The notes below the pieces were generated by a model that had not been told where the DNA came from, made no database searches, and saw nothing but the letters and a program-made list of their open reading frames with translations. A stretch of 64,000 nucleotides of DNA from Chamaecrista fasciculata (Eukaryota; Streptophyta; Magnoliopsida; Fabales; Fabaceae). The first letter of the stretch is position 1. Each line of letters starts with the position of its first letter. Position numbers and translations under genes: made by a program. Shown here one piece after another: positions 11,228 through 24,289 of this stretch. Location of the stretch: the NCBI GenBank assembly GCA_003254925.1, contig QANZ01012210.1, positions 348,611 to 412,610 on the forward strand, read 5' to 3'.

Positions 11228-12322
11228 TTTTACACTTTATTTTTTGTCTAATAGAATTTTAGTTCGTTAAATTTATTGAATTCATCATAGTTGACATGAT
11301 ATAGATGCTGGAAAAAAAGTTTGTATTGAATTTCTTACATTTTTATTGGTAGATTTATTTTTGAAAATAGGTATTTCTTCACCTTACCAACTCACCTTTG
11401 ACTGTATAGATTTTTATCCAAATAAATGTACAAGTTTTACTTTTGTAATTTTTGATTCAATTAGTTAGTTTAATAATAATAATAATAATTCTTTTCCCTA
11501 ATTTCTGCTTTGGTTAATGGTCAACACGTTATGACAATTTAACAACTAATAGAACTAACACGAGGAACAATAAGATAGTTTGAGCTTACCTCATTAAGAA
11601 AATAAACACACTAAATTAAGTGATTGAATGAAGATACACTCATAAAATGACAATAAAAAAATATGGAATCATTTCAACTTGAAATTAAAACAATAAATTA
11701 TCAATTTAACAAAACAAAAAGAAAGCTCGTGCGTAATATATACATTTGTACACTTGTACATACTTTACACATACTAAATATCACATGAAAACCTCAAAAA
11801 ATAGATACTAAGAAATTCAGGAATATAGTTAAATTATACATTATGTGACACGTGGCAGTTGTTGAGGCAAGTTTTGTATTACTTGAAGTTTTGATGCTCA
11901 AGCTTGCTGAGAAACGCGTGTGCGTATGTTATATGTAATGTAAGCTTGTGCGTGAGTTTTCAAGATAACGTCAGCCTCTCAAAATAGCTCATTTTCACTG
12001 CAAACGCAAAAAAGTGTGTCCACAATTTCGATTCAATGTTTGTTTTCTTCAACACACACTCCACTTGTTATGCTTCATCATGATACCTTGGCCATTTCTA
12101 TTATTATAATTAATTCAGTAACTAAATTTTTATCTCGTAAGTATTACAAATAAATAACACCATAAAATTGGCCATTTCATTTATAACTAAATGAATCTAT
12201 TTGTCTCCCTCATTTTTAATATGTAGTTAATAAAATTTCAAGTGCATTTCTTGTGATTATAGGGCCCGGAATGCATTATCAATTTATCATTGTTGTACTC
12301 GTGCTTATGTCTTTTATTATAT
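11228..12322. other. Intergenic, nothing recognised
   Basis: AT-rich. A (TAA)n tract lies at about 11471-11488. A G-box-like acacgtggc occurs near 11849, but no gene follows it. Confidence 0.55.
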
Positions 12323-12331
12323 TAATTATTA

Positions 12332-12859
12332 GGATGAATTACGTTTTGATACCTTGAAGTAAACACTCATTTTACTTTGGTATTATGTTATTTCAAATGT
12401 GATATTTTGATACCTTAGAAAAGGTTATTTCAAATGACACTCATTTTAATTATATTCGCTATTAGCACTTTAGTACCAAAAACTTTTTTCTTCGTTACCT
12501 CTTGATGGAAAAAAATACGTACAAGTTATGTGAATAGTCAAAAACATGAAATCCGCCATCTTAAACTCAAATTTCATTATGCAGTTTCTAAAAAATACAA
12601 TTCAATGTATATTTGAAGGCAAATGATTTATTTTTTTTAAACTGAATCATGAAACATGAGTTTTGGAAAGTAAATTTCGTGTTTTTGACCATGCATGTGA
12701 CCGGCACACTTTTTTTGTAAAAAAAGTAGCAAAAAAAGAGTTTTTGGTACTAAAGTGCTAACGACGAATAGAACATAATACTAAAATGTCACTTTTGAAA
12801 AAACAGAATATCAAAATGTAGTTGATCCATATCTCAGGATACCAAAGTGTAAATTACCC
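12332..12859. mobile_element. TIR element, 9-bp TSD (TAATTATTA)
   Basis: The left end ggatgaattacgttttgata pairs with the right end accaaagtgtaaattaccc. Identical 9-bp repeats TAATTATTA lie at 12323-12331 and 12860-12868. Each arm repeats 'ttggtat/ttgatacc' motifs. The arms are related to the elements at 4442 and 63239. The centre is non-coding. Confidence 0.75.
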
Positions 12860-12868
12860 TAATTATTA

Positions 12869-15532
12869 TATTAATGGTAATTCAATGGGTATTTGGAATT
12901 AAAATACTAGCTTATTCCAACTGCTCCAATACGACTGATTATTAAGGTGTTATTTTTAAAAATTAAAGAAAGAAACATTGTCCACAAAAGAAGTTGAGGG
13001 TCAAAAATTAACGCCTTAATTTTTTTTAAAAAAGAAAAGTTGTGTGTATATGTCACCCTAAATAAAATATTAGTGGTGCAGTCCAAGTCCTAAAACAAGT
13101 AGGAACTAAATTAGGTAGCCATCGCAATCTTGTGGGGTCGTCCCACTCTCAAGGTAAATTCTAATGTGAGAGCTTAGGTGAAAGAGAATAATTAATGGGT
13201 TATGTTGTTTATGAATTAGAAAACGTCTAAGGTTGGGATATCTTTTCTTTCATTGGAAAAAATCACATACGGCTATGGTTCACACAAACAACCTGTTGGG
13301 AATTAATAATAATAATAATATTATATTATTATTGGAAGTATGAATCTGTTTCATCATATTTGAATTTTAGAGATTAGTTTGTTTCTGAATTAGTCATATA
13401 TATGAGTTAACTAGTGGGTACATGATTTTAGGGATAAGTAGTTACTTTATTTTATTTATCTTTTATTTAATTATGTGTTTTCCTCTATAAAAGGAATTTG
13501 ATTTGTACCTATCATTATGGAGCTATGAATTAAGCAAAATCATGAGAAAAAAAGAAAAAAAAAGTTTATCTTCTTCCCAAAAATTCCTAAACAACCACAT
13601 CTTCACTCAGCCACCCATTCTCTCGCGGATTGTATCATCTACATTTCCTTCTTCATGTATTATAGTGGAGTTAAAGAAAGAAAAAGAGAGGAGGAATGAG
13701 AAAATATAGATTCTATAAAATAGTAATAAATAAGATTCACACTTTCAATTTCTCTCTCTTATTTTCTCTTTCATATTCTATAAAAAAATAAAAAAAAATA
13801 TAAAGGATCCATCCATTTCTTTCTCTCACATCTTTCTTGCCATGTCTTCTTGATCCCATAAAATGTGTGTATACTGTATATATACAACTCAACTTCATTG
13901 CCATAAATAAATAAATAAATAAAGGAACTTGAAATGACAAATGGAGAAAGGAGAAAAGCCTATAGTGCTGATCACTTTAACATGGAATCCTTTGATAGCA
14001 ACATTGTAACCGTGAAGTTTTGCTAAGAAAATAAATTTATTGTTCTTTTGTAGTGCATAAATGGATATATTCACAAGCTTATCTTAATCAAATCATTAAG
14101 ACCAAGAAATACGGCTCTCCATTGTGGGTTATTATAACTTATAAGAATGAGAATCGGCTTTTGCTTTTGGCTTTTTGGCTTTAACTACTGCTAAGTAGGG
14201 AATGGATCTCTGCTTTTCCAATGGTTGCAAGTTACTTGGTCGATGGAGTAAGAACATACATTGGCCATGCATAATCATAAAGTATCTTCTTAAGATTATA
14301 CTGGGAAAATATAACATAGAAAAAAAAAGATAGGGCATATATAATCAAGGAACCAGGTTCGGTGTATTTAGTTTTTTTTTTAATTAAATGACTAAGTTAG
14401 CACTAACTAGAAATTTTCTAGCAGTGATTTAACATCATGTCTATATATATATCATAATCAGTGGAAGACCACCAACAAGGAATGATGATCAAAATATCTA
14501 TACCAATGGAAATTCGTAAGTCTGTGTACGAGTTCGAGTATAGAGATTTACCCATTTAAAATTACGGGTATGGGTCCGGAGATATGGGTATCCACCCTGA
14601 ACCCTACCCGCTATAATATTATGTTCTATTTTTTTTTAAAAAAAATATATTAACATATATAATGTAATTATTTTTTATTTTAAATATATATAATTATTAT
14701 TTGTAACTTCTACTTTTAATCCATTTTCTATCTATCTAATAAAAAATGAAAAAAAAAAATTACTCTAATTAAATTATATTTATATTTTCAAAAAAATTAT
14801 TTTATTTAAATTTTTCTGAGTCTGAATTCGAGTCTGGGTATTCGACTACCCATAAAATATAGATATGATAATTTTGTACGAATCCAATAATCAAGATACC
14901 CTACCCACAAAAGCGAAGGGAGGGGGAGGGTGGCCATGCCCCACTCGTGGCCAGATTTTTCCTTATAATATACGTATTGTATATTTGTCTAAGTCGTAGT
15001 GGCCATAGCTTTGGTCCCTATTAAATTTCTATTTAGTGCAAGCTTATGAGTTCGATTCTTATAATATGCAATTTGAAGTTTTACTTTTTATTTTTTAGTT
15101 TCATCTAAACTTTATTAATAAAAAATGACCAGTTTATTATATAAAAAATATATATCTACGTTATGTATGTATATATAAAAAATAAACTTATGCTATTATT
15201 TCTATTATTTTAAAAAATTAAAAAATATATTATAATATTTCTTATTTTTTTAAAAAATCAATCTAAAAGTTTTAGTTTATTAGTTTTAAGTAAAACATAC
15301 ATAAAAAAATATAATAAATATAAATAATATCTTAGATAATATAATAAAAACTAATGTACTATATCAATATCCAATTTTAAGTATGATTCATCATTTTTTA
15401 TTATTTAATACTTTAATCAATTTAAATACTATTATCTCTTCAATCTCATTATTTCTTTACATTTCTTTTGTCCAAATTATACATTTTATCTTATAATATT
15501 GATAATATATAGAGAAAAAATAGGCCAAAATT
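12869..15532. other. Intergenic; possible LTR fragment and repeats
   Basis: From 13294 (tgttgggaattaataat) to about 13540 the sequence has features of an LTR: a TG start, a promoter-like cctctataaaagg at about 13482, and an AT-rich body. No second LTR, primer-binding site or target duplication is seen, so this is weak. (AATA)n lies at about 13906-13923. An imperfect inverted pair built on 'gggtatgggt' and 'gactaccca' lies at about 14520-14900. No gene is supported. Confidence 0.35.
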
Positions 15533-15738
15533 CTATTTTGATCCCTAATATTTGCCCAAAGTTTTATGTTGGTCCTTAATAATTTTTTGTCCTGTTTTGA
15601 TCCTTCATATTTTCTAAAAGTTTCATAATTGGTCCTTAACTATTGAATATGGTCATATTTCTCTCATCTCAAACTCAAATATTAGGGACCAAAATAGAAC
15701 TTTAGATAAACATTAGGGACTAAAATAAAATTTTGACC
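15533..15738. mobile_element. Short 'ggccaaaa...tttggtccc' TIR element
   Basis: Starts ggccaaaattctattttgat and ends aaaataaaattttgacc. Inner copies of 'ttggtcctta' and 'attagggaccaaaatag' give the hairpin layout of the family. Its flanking 9-mers (gaaaaaata and acaaaatat) are too different to call a target duplication. It lies about 680 bp upstream of the ABC transporter start codon. Confidence 0.55.
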
Positions 15739-16084
15739 ACAAAATATTCCGGCCCCCTAACCTAAAATCCTGTCTCCACCCCTGCCTACCCATGAGCATC
15801 CCTAAATAGCAGTTGCCACCTAACAATTTCTCCTTACCTTGTGTAAATAAATCTTCAAATGGTAAAATGCTCCAAAGTTCTCTAACTTTGAATCTCAATG
15901 TCTTTCATGATTTTTTTTTTTTGACTGTTTTGCCTTTTTTTTGAATTATGGTATGAAATCAGTTTAAACCCCCTATTTCTTTCTTTTTCTTACGTTTTGA
16001 TCCTATTATAAAAGGAAAATGACTTTAATGCAAAATAATAAAAAATTTGGGAGATTAAAGTTAGTTTTATCTTTTTTTTAACAA

Positions 16085-16222
16085 AAAATTTGAATGGAAA
16101 ATACCGAGGGACTAACGGTGGAATGTTTTGGAAAGTTGAGGGACCAAAGCGGAATGAAGAAAAAATGAGGGATCAAAATGAAACTTTGAGCAAACCTGAA
16201 GGACTAAAATAAGACTTTGGCC
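16085..16222. mobile_element. Remnant right arm of a 'ggccaaagt' element
   Basis: The sequence ends aaaataagactttggcc and contains 'gagggaccaaagcgg' and 'gagggatcaaaatg', the right-arm motifs of the elements at 35638 and 23839. The matching left arm is decayed (only a weak trace near 15970-16020). It ends about 195 bp before the ABC transporter start codon, so it is probably part of that gene's upstream region. Confidence 0.5.
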
Positions 16223-16416
16223 AAATTAATTTAATATTCCATCGAGCTTATAATAGCATATGGACCGGATTTGTGAGGCCCAACGGATTAGCCCACAACA
16301 AAATCCCTGAGCTGTAGTGATTCATGGTTCTAAACGACGTCGCTAAATAGATCGCACAAAGCGAATTTTCAGGCGAACGCAGAACGACGACAGAAGATTG
16401 CTTCTGTCACTCAGAA

Positions 16417-19400
16417 ATGTCAGTAAAATCAAATTTGACTCATTATCCGAAGATTAAGCTTCGCTCTTCTTTTGTTTTCAAGGCGAATAGCTTCACTTGC
16501 AAAACCAAAACCCAATTTATATTTCCCTTTGCAAGCTTGCACAGTGATAGGCTTAGGAGGAGCTATAATCAGAGCTTTGAAGTTAGGAAACTGAAAACTT
16601 CTTGCAAATTTCGTGTATCGGAGAATGAGGCGCACGACAACGTTGATTCTGGATTCTCGAAGGTGTTTTCGAAATGGTTTGTGTTTGTTCAATCTGTTTC
16701 ACCAGGTGGAATTTGGTGGAATTTGTCTAGGGATCAAGAAAATGATAGTGAAGCGGCGAAGCCGATGACGGCGTTGCTTGCTCTTCGCCGGATGTGGATT
16801 TTAATTTCCGATGAGAGATGGATTATATTTATGGCTTTGGGTTCTCTTGTCATCGCAGCCGTAAGTATGCTTTAGCCAAGTTTCCTCTTGATGCATGCTT
16901 GTGTTGTGATAACATTGTGTAATTTAGTAGGTCTTTGAGCCACCGAATCACGTTAAAGTTTTGTGTTGTTTCTCCGTTCCTATTCCTTTATTTCTTGTGT
17001 GGGTTGAGCTTCCGCCCAACACATTGTTGATTTGTTGATTTTGTTGGCTACTTCACATAATGGCTTTGAAGAACTGTTTTGGGTAATGGATGATAAATTT
17101 ACAAAATATAATGGTTGATGTAAAAGTGTAAAACGATAACTATCTTCTAGTGGATAGAAAAACTAGCTGCAGTGACTTCATTCCACCTTCATCATATTTA
17201 TAAATTCTTTATTTTTGTTTTCTTTTCTTGCAGTTTTCAGAGATTTCCATTCCAAGTATATTGGCTGCCTCAATTTTTTCAGCACAGAGTGGTGAAAACG
17301 TGGGATTCTATAGGAACGCACAGTCTTTACTTGTTTTGACTTTAACTTCAGGGATATGCAGGTGATTCTTATAAATCTTATATCGTTGATCTGATCTCTT
17401 TATCATATTAGAGTACATGCATTTTTTTTAACGACTCCGAACAGCTTTTCCAGACTCCATACATACATAATTGTTATAGTATTGTCAGAGTTGATGGGGT
17501 CATCTTAGAAAATGCTGTATATTCAACTGCAGTAGGTGAAGCATACTATTGCTCATTGCATTTTCATCATTCTTACTATATATCTATGTGGTCTCTAGCC
17601 TAAAAAAGCATTGACATTTGAAGTTTCCCTCCTTGTACCATTTAGGAAGATCATAAGTGATATAGTGCGTATAGCTGCCAAGACTGGTATTAAAGTGTAG
17701 ATTGACAAGAAATTGCATTAAAATTTTCCAATTATTGAATTGACTTTATCTGTCAAAGGGATCTGTAGATTGCAAAAAAGTAAAAAAGTGTTAAGAGGTT
17801 GACTATTAAGTTTTCTGATTTGAATTTCAGTGGTCTACGAAGTGGCTGCTTTGGAATTCTGAATGTGATCTTGGTAAGTTCTTTTCATTATAATGAGTTT
17901 TCAATATACTGTTCTTGATGACAAAACTTTCATATGTAAGGCTTTCGTTCCCCCTTGTCTCCTCAGTGATGCTCAAGCCTCAAGCCAATGGTTTTTTTTT
18001 GAACCAATCAAGCCAATGTTGAAATGATTGAATTGTTTAATTTATTAGATGAATAGTAGGCTTGCAGTAGGAGAGAGATTGTTGAACAAAGAAGTGTAAA
18101 ATCTATAGAAGATACATGCAACTTAAATATTATTGTCCTTACTATTGGAAGGAGTGTGAAATTATTGTTGGTCAAATTCGTGATGTGACATTTCTTTGCT
18201 TTTAGTGCTGGTCCATAATGGGAATATAGAATCTGTATATTTGGCCCCCCTGTTATACTTCCAATTCTTCAAGAATATTTGTTTCGGGTTGTGTAGGCTG
18301 ATTCTTATAATAAGTCAGTTTTTAAGTTGTAAGTTCTTTGCATGCTTTCAGTGGAATTTGTCCATCCACCTTGTCTATTCCTATTCTTGCAGTCTTGCTC
18401 ATATTTTTTGTTCTCCAATAGATGTAGGCAGTTTCCTTCAAGAAGTGTTCTCAAGGATTCAGGGTATGTGTCACCCTCTGATCCTTCATGCATCTTTTTG
18501 CAGGTAAAGCGTCTAAGAGAAAATTTATATGCAGCACTTCTTTTTCAGGTATGAATTCTGTAAAATATCTATGTTCGTTGGGTGTTCTTCAGCATCGTTT
18601 GTGTTATTCATTTATTCGCTATTCGAGGATGTGTTATTTGTATCTTTCTTTCTTTAGTCTTATGTTATCATTTATGTAGGACATATCCTATTATGATAGA
18701 CAACAAGTTGGTGACTTGACCAGCAGGCTTTCAGCAGATTGCCAACGGTTATCTTATGTTATAGGAAATGATCTTCACTTGATATTACGCAATACTATTC
18801 AGGTTAGTATTCTACTATTCTTATATACTAATCCTTTATCTTGAAATCTAGAGTCCAACTTACCTATTGGTTTCCTTGATATGTAGGGAACTGGAGCATT
18901 ACTTAATTTGCTGACTTTATCATGGCCTTTGGCATTATCTTCCTTGGTGATTTGCTCTATTCTATCTGCAATTTTTCTAGTTTATGGCCAGTAAGCATCT
19001 GCGGTACTGTGACAAGTGGCAATAAATATTTTTGTGTATTCATTTTCTTGATGGATGCTATAAATTTAGTTTGTAAGCTTGATGTATAATGAAGCTATGC
19101 TACTAAATTGTTGGACTAGTCATAATAGTGAAAATGGTGTTCATCGCTTCATCTCAAGTTGGAGGTCAAGTCTTTTGCACCAAGTTTACAACCGTGTTGT
19201 GCAAGAAAGGCATAAAAACTTCACGGAAAAATACATCTGAAAATTTCTAGAAACATTTTGCTTTTCTAATGAATGGTTTTGTTAGAATAGTCTGTAATTA
19301 ATTTTGCTTCCAGATTACCGAAATATGATAAATTGATTGGTGAAGATACTCTGTGTATTAAAATGTCCGAGTTCAAACTACCAGTAGAAGTTTATCTCTG

Positions 19401-22400
19401 TGAATTTGAAGCTCCTTCTAATGATTGATGTCTAAATATTAATTATTATTACTTTTGTCCACAATAGGTACCAAAGAAAATCAGCAAAGTTGACCCAAGA
19501 TGTCACAGCTTGTGCCAATGAAGTATGCACATTATACTGGTACAATTTGCTTATAAAATTGTTAACTGAAATTTCACAATTATTATTTTCTCCAATGCAG
19601 GTGGCACAAGAAACACTTTCTTTGATAAGAGTAGTCCGTGCTTATGGCACAGAAGTAGAAGAATTTGGAAGGTACTCTTTATTTTCTTACTAACTCTTCC
19701 AGATTCAGTGGTTCTATGCAAGCAACATATGATATTTCTGGTGAATGCATTGCGTGCCACACTCCATGCTTTATGTGTACATGAACCACAAAGTTAAAAA
19801 AAAATAAAGAAAGGAAGATAAAAGAAGCACAACTCAGAACTATAACTAAGCTTCTTTGACTCTTTAAATCTTCACATTCCAATAGTGTTAAATCATTGAT
19901 TAGTTGCTAGTTGCTACTTTGAAAGCTTAAGCTGATTGGAATACGCAAAATTGCAAATTAAACCTGATTCTTGCAATGTAGTGTTATGTTTTGTTATACT
20001 GATGTTCCTATTTCATGATACCAATACTATATATAATCAGGTACAAGCAATGTCTGCAGAGACTAGCATTTATAAATGCTCGAGAGAGTCTGGCTTTTGG
20101 GTTCTGGAATCTGAGTTTTAACAGTCTTTACCGTTCAACTCAGGTTTTCCCATTAATTATCTTATCAGATGACATAATCCAGTAATTGCGTATCAAAGTG
20201 AATCTATTGATCTTTATTTTCAACGGAGGTCCCTTTTTCGTCGTTAATCTTATTCCTTTTTGCATGGAGAAGTCACTTCATGTGATCTCTGTTCTATGCA
20301 TGGTATTGTTGGATGTCCCATTAGCTTTTTGAAATCTAACTTTTGTTTACATATTCCGACCAAGGTAGTTCCAATATAGGCTTCGTCCCTTCTATCCTGT
20401 TGTTTGTTGATGGATAAGCACTCTGGAGGTGGATATTTTTAGATTTTCCGTAAGGAACTTGTTGGTTCATGAATTGCAAACTAAGTTTTTGTGTAGCTAG
20501 CTATAATTTAATGTTATGGCAAGGAACAAGAGAATTAATTTTGAGGATATATTAATTCTCTATCTCATGGAATAATATATGTTCCTTAAGTCATAAATAT
20601 TCGTAAATCAGTCTAAAACTTCTTCATGTCATACTTCCTTGCTCTTAATTTTAGCACATTTTTATAATAAGTCCAGTCAGATAGTTTGTCTTTTGTCTAT
20701 CTTGGGTAATTTGTATGAAAAATATTTGGACTTATAGTATCATGAGCTAGCCCATGATTGTCTATATGTTGTTGTTTCTCTTGCCTTTCTCCAATTTGAA
20801 TAGGCATGGCTAAAAGTGATGTGCTTTGCAACTTGCAGATATTTGCAATACTATTAGGAGGAATGTCTGTTTTCAGTTGTCGCGTAACGGTGGAGCAACT
20901 TACTAAGTATGTATTATACTGTGAGTGGCTGATTTATGCTACTTGGAGGGTGACAAACAGCTTATCATCATTACTGCAGTCCATTGGAGCATGTGAACAA
21001 GTTTTCCAAATGATGGATCTTTTGCCCAGTGACCAATTTTTATCTAAAGGCAAGTAATTGTGACTCTTCCTGCGCCACTATGAATTTATATTTTGTTGAT
21101 TGTGCTTCCCACTATACACAGGAGTAAAGTTGCAGAGGTTGAGGGGACATATTCAGTTTGTAGATATATCATTTCACTATCCTACAAGGACCATGGTAAG
21201 TTGTAATGAGTTTTTTTTGCTTCATTTGTTATAGTAGTCATATTTAGGATGTTAATTACTCATTCCAATTGTAGTGCATTCAATGGTTGCCATTACATAA
21301 TTTGTAAGTGAAACCATTCATGTTGTAGCCGCCTGTTCCACTTCACCATTGTCTTGAACACCATCCAATTGTTACCCTTATAAAATTACCCTTACAACTC
21401 ATTAATGCATTGCTTTTAACCATCATTACCCGTAGGTCTCTGTCAGCACCTTCATATCAACTTATTTGACCCTCTGTCCCCACCATCTCCACAATACGCT
21501 GCCACGACCTGTTACTATGGTTCACTTGAGTTGATCTTGGATTGCGTCAGACATTTGAGCAGATGCCTTTTATAGAACGGATGAACTTGCATGTAGAAGC
21601 AAATGAAGTGATTGCATTTACTTGAGTCTTTTCATGTGTGTTTAAGCTGATTTAGTTCTCATTAGTCTTCGATTGTGTCTTACATTGGAGCAGATGCCTA
21701 TTATAAAGCGGTTAAACTTCCATGTAGAAGCAAATGAAGTGATTGCAATAGTAAGATGAGATCTCTCTTTCTTTGTTCTTTGTCATTCTACCATTGGTGT
21801 TACCCAAATTTCTTAACGATTGAATATTCCTACTCTCCCAAGGTTGGTCTGAGTGGTAGTGGAAAGAGCACATTACTCAACCTTTTACTTCGTCTATACG
21901 AGCCAAGTAATGGTCAGGTAAATAATGACTTACACCTTTCGGTCATCCCATGGCAAATTAGAATCAAATTTATAACTAAACGAAGGAGCTAGATAGTTGT
22001 CCCAATTAGATCAGATGTTTGGTTAAAACCATACTAACACACAATTAACTCATTCTGTAAAATCATTTTTTACGACACTGGTGTCATTTTATCTGACATG
22101 TTTTATATAGTTGAACATTTTTAACAATGATACCTCTTTTTTAACAGATTTATATCGATGGATTCCCTCTCAAAGAGTTAGATATCAGGTGGCTAAGGCA
22201 AAATATCGGATATATTCCACAGGTTCAGTTAGTGAAAACTGGAGTTACTACTTAGCTATAAATTCATTCATTATCTGAGAGCTTTGTTTCAGACAGGAAC
22301 CCCATCTCTTCCACATGGACATCAAGTCAAACATGAAATATGGTTGCACTAGACACATCGAACAGGAAGATATTGAACAGGCAGCAAAGCTGGCATACGC

Positions 22401-23197
22401 TCATGACTTCATTTCTTTGCTTCCCAATGGCTATGGAACTATTGTTGATGATCATTTACTAAGTGGTGGACAAAAGCAGCGAATTGCTATCGCTAGGGCC
22501 ATTCTTAGGGATCCAGCTATTATGGTACTTGATGAAGCAACCAGCGCTCTTGATTCTGAGAGTGAGCATTATATCAAGGTATATTTCTCAAATTCTAGCT
22601 TCTGCTAAGTTCTAATTTTTAATTTGAGTGAAATCTTGTTTGGTCCTTCCAAAATTACCCGAAATGAATTAGATGTCTCAATTTTTTAAAAATTATTTCT
22701 GCATTTTCCGAGATGAAAAAAAATACTTATCATTTGCTGTTTTAGGAGGCGTTGTATGCATTGAAAGATGGACCCAAAGCAAGAACCATCATTATCATAG
22801 CACATAGGTGAGTTCTTACCTAACATGCTTTTCTTTCTGGGTACTTGTTGCATTATCGGGACTTTTACATTTCGCAGGCTTTCTACCCTAAAAGCTGCTG
22901 ACAGAATCTTCGTAATGGATGATGGTCGCATCGTTGAGGTACTTTCATATTCAACTTAACTACCGTAACTTATTGTAAAGCTTGCGCAATTGTTAAGAGT
23001 CCACAAATATATCGTTTTTTCATGGTTCAGGCTTAATGCAATATGTGCAATATTTTGGCGATACTCTTTTTTGCTGATTATTGCTTCATCAATTTGTATG
23101 TTCACAGATGGGTAACCACGAAGAACTTATTCTGAAGGGTGGGCTTTATGCAAAGTTGTATTCAATTCAAACAGATGTTTTATCTGATATAAGTTAG
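16417..23197 (+). CDS. ABCB26: Plastid-type ABC half-transporter, ABCB26/TAP1-like
   Basis: Eighteen exons join in phase to 700 codons: 16417-16860, 17234-17361, 17831-17873, 18504-18548, 18680-18802, 18887-18990, 19468-19522, 19601-19671, 20041-20143, 20839-21049, 21122-21195, 21694-21750, 21843-21917, 22148-22222, 22297-22578, 22746-22807, 22878-22938, 23108-23197. The length equals my recollection of Arabidopsis ABCB26. Residues 1-60 are basic and Ser/Thr-rich, fitting a plastid transit peptide. One transmembrane domain (about 135-420) precedes one nucleotide-binding domain: Walker [10 protein letters not shown] (488-496), Q-loop Gln 536, signature LSGGQ (591-595), Walker B IMVLDE (611-616), D-loop SALD (619-622) and H-loop His 650. 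All catalytic residues are intact. As a half-transporter it should dimerise; the substrate is unknown. Intron 10 appears to be GC-AG. A dead duplicate of exon 12 lies in intron 11. Confidence 0.93.
21563..21619 (+). pseudogene. Dead tandem duplicate of ABCB26 exon 12
   Basis: This stretch follows an intact gagcag acceptor and matches exon 12 (21694-21750) at 49 of 57 bases by my count. The similarity also covers the 20-30 bases before it, and the two copies are 131 bp apart. It would encode [19 protein letters not shown] against [19 protein letters not shown] in the real exon. The real exon is followed by the donor gtaaga; here the matching bases are acttga, so the donor is lost and an in-frame TGA follows one codon later. 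Confidence 0.8.
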
Positions 23198-23395
23198 TTT
23201 TTGTAGATTTATAATAATAATGACAGTACTTGGGCAAAATCTTTTAGATGTTTTCAAAGATTCCATAAGTACTAAGCTGTAACAGAAATCTATTCATATA
23301 TATTATTATTGAAGAAACTGATGGTAATAAACATTCTAAAACTCCACATACATGGACTTATTGACATGTCAATGAAGAAGAAGAAACCCAGAAAT

Positions 23396-23638
23396 TTAGG
23401 CTTGAGTTGGAGGAAGCTCCTTATCTAAGGCGTCAGAGGGAAAATCTGCAGGCTGAGGAACTTGCTGGTGAGGTAGGCCTTTTGGTTTTTGATTTCCTTC
23501 CTCTGTCTCTATCCCTGTGTTTCCCATATCTTTCTTCTGCTCATTCCTTTTATTCTCTCTGTTGCTACCATTGTCGTCGTCTTCCACTACACCCTTCACT
23601 TCTTTAGGTATGTTTTGACTGAATGAGGAATCGTCCAT
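23396..23638 (-). CDS. Possible small hydrophilic protein
   Basis: An 80-codon ATG-initiated ORF beginning MDDSSFSQNIPKEV and ending DFPSDALDKELPPTQA. It is rich in Asp, Glu, Asn, Lys and Gln, has no hydrophobic segment and no family I recognise. An open frame continues upstream to about 23698 without an ATG, so this could be a terminal exon or a single-exon gene. Two ACGTGGC-type motifs lie upstream on the coding side. The composition and motifs would fit a seed or stress (LEA-like) protein, but that is inference. It would converge with ABCB26, ending about 200 bp beyond that gene's stop. Confidence 0.3.
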   Translation of the reverse strand: MDDSSFSQNIPKEVKGVVEDDDNGSNRENKRNEQKKDMGNTGIETEEGNQKPKGLPHQQVPQPADFPSDALDKELPPTQA

Positions 23639-23779
23639 ACCTTGCTTTCCTTCAACTTGAAAGTGCAAGTAAGCTTCATGTTTAGACTTTAGAGTCACAG
23701 TAACATAATTTTAATATGATAAAATCAGTCACTATCAAGAGGTGCATGAACTATTGAACTCAACTATGCATGTACTCTA

Positions 23780-23814
23780 CACGTGGCGAATCTTGCATGT
23801 ATATGCTGCCACGT
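23780..23814 (-). promoter_or_regulatory. Paired ABRE/G-box motifs
   Basis: CACGTGGC lies at 23780-23787 and GCCACGT (ACGTGGC on the minus strand) at 23808-23814. Both contain the ACGT core bound by ABF/ABI5-type bZIP factors, and paired ABREs are typical of ABA-induced promoters. They lie 140-175 bp upstream of the minus-strand ATG at 23638. Whether they drive that ORF is inference. Confidence 0.4.
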
Positions 23815-23838
23815 TTCCCTCTACATGAAATAATATTA

Positions 23839-24280
23839 GGCCAAAGTGCATTTTTGGTCCCATAACTTTTGTTTAGGTTTCAATTTGGTCCCGTAACTTT
23901 TTTTGTTGCACTTTTGGTCCCATATCTTTATAAAAAGTTGCAGATTTGGTCCCGTATTACTTTTGGTCACATATCTTTTGATCAAGTTGCAGAATTGATC
24001 CCATATCTTTGCAAAAAGTTTCACCACCAGTCCTATTTGATAAGAAGATATGAGACTAATTTCGCACATGACCTAAAGATATGAGACTAATTCTGCAACC
24101 TGACCAAGAGATATAGAATCAATCCTGCAACACGGCCCCAAGATATGGGACCAAAAATGCAACATGGGACCAAATCTGCAATTTTAGCAAAAGATATGGG
24201 ACCAAAAGTGCAACAAAAAAAGTTACAGGACCAAATTGAAACTTTAGCAAAAGTTATGGGACCAAAAATGCACTTTGGCC
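23839..24280. mobile_element. Foldback TIR element, 9-bp TSD (ATAATATTA)
   Basis: It starts ggccaaagtgcatttttggt and ends accaaaaatgcactttggcc, a perfect inverted pair. Flanking 9-bp repeats ATAATATTA are identical (23830-23838 and 24281-24289). Inside, blocks of 'tttggtcccatatctttt' in the left half and their complement in the right half make nearly the whole 442 bp foldable. It lies directly beside the paired ABRE motifs. Confidence 0.88.
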
Positions 24281-24289
24281 ATAATATTA

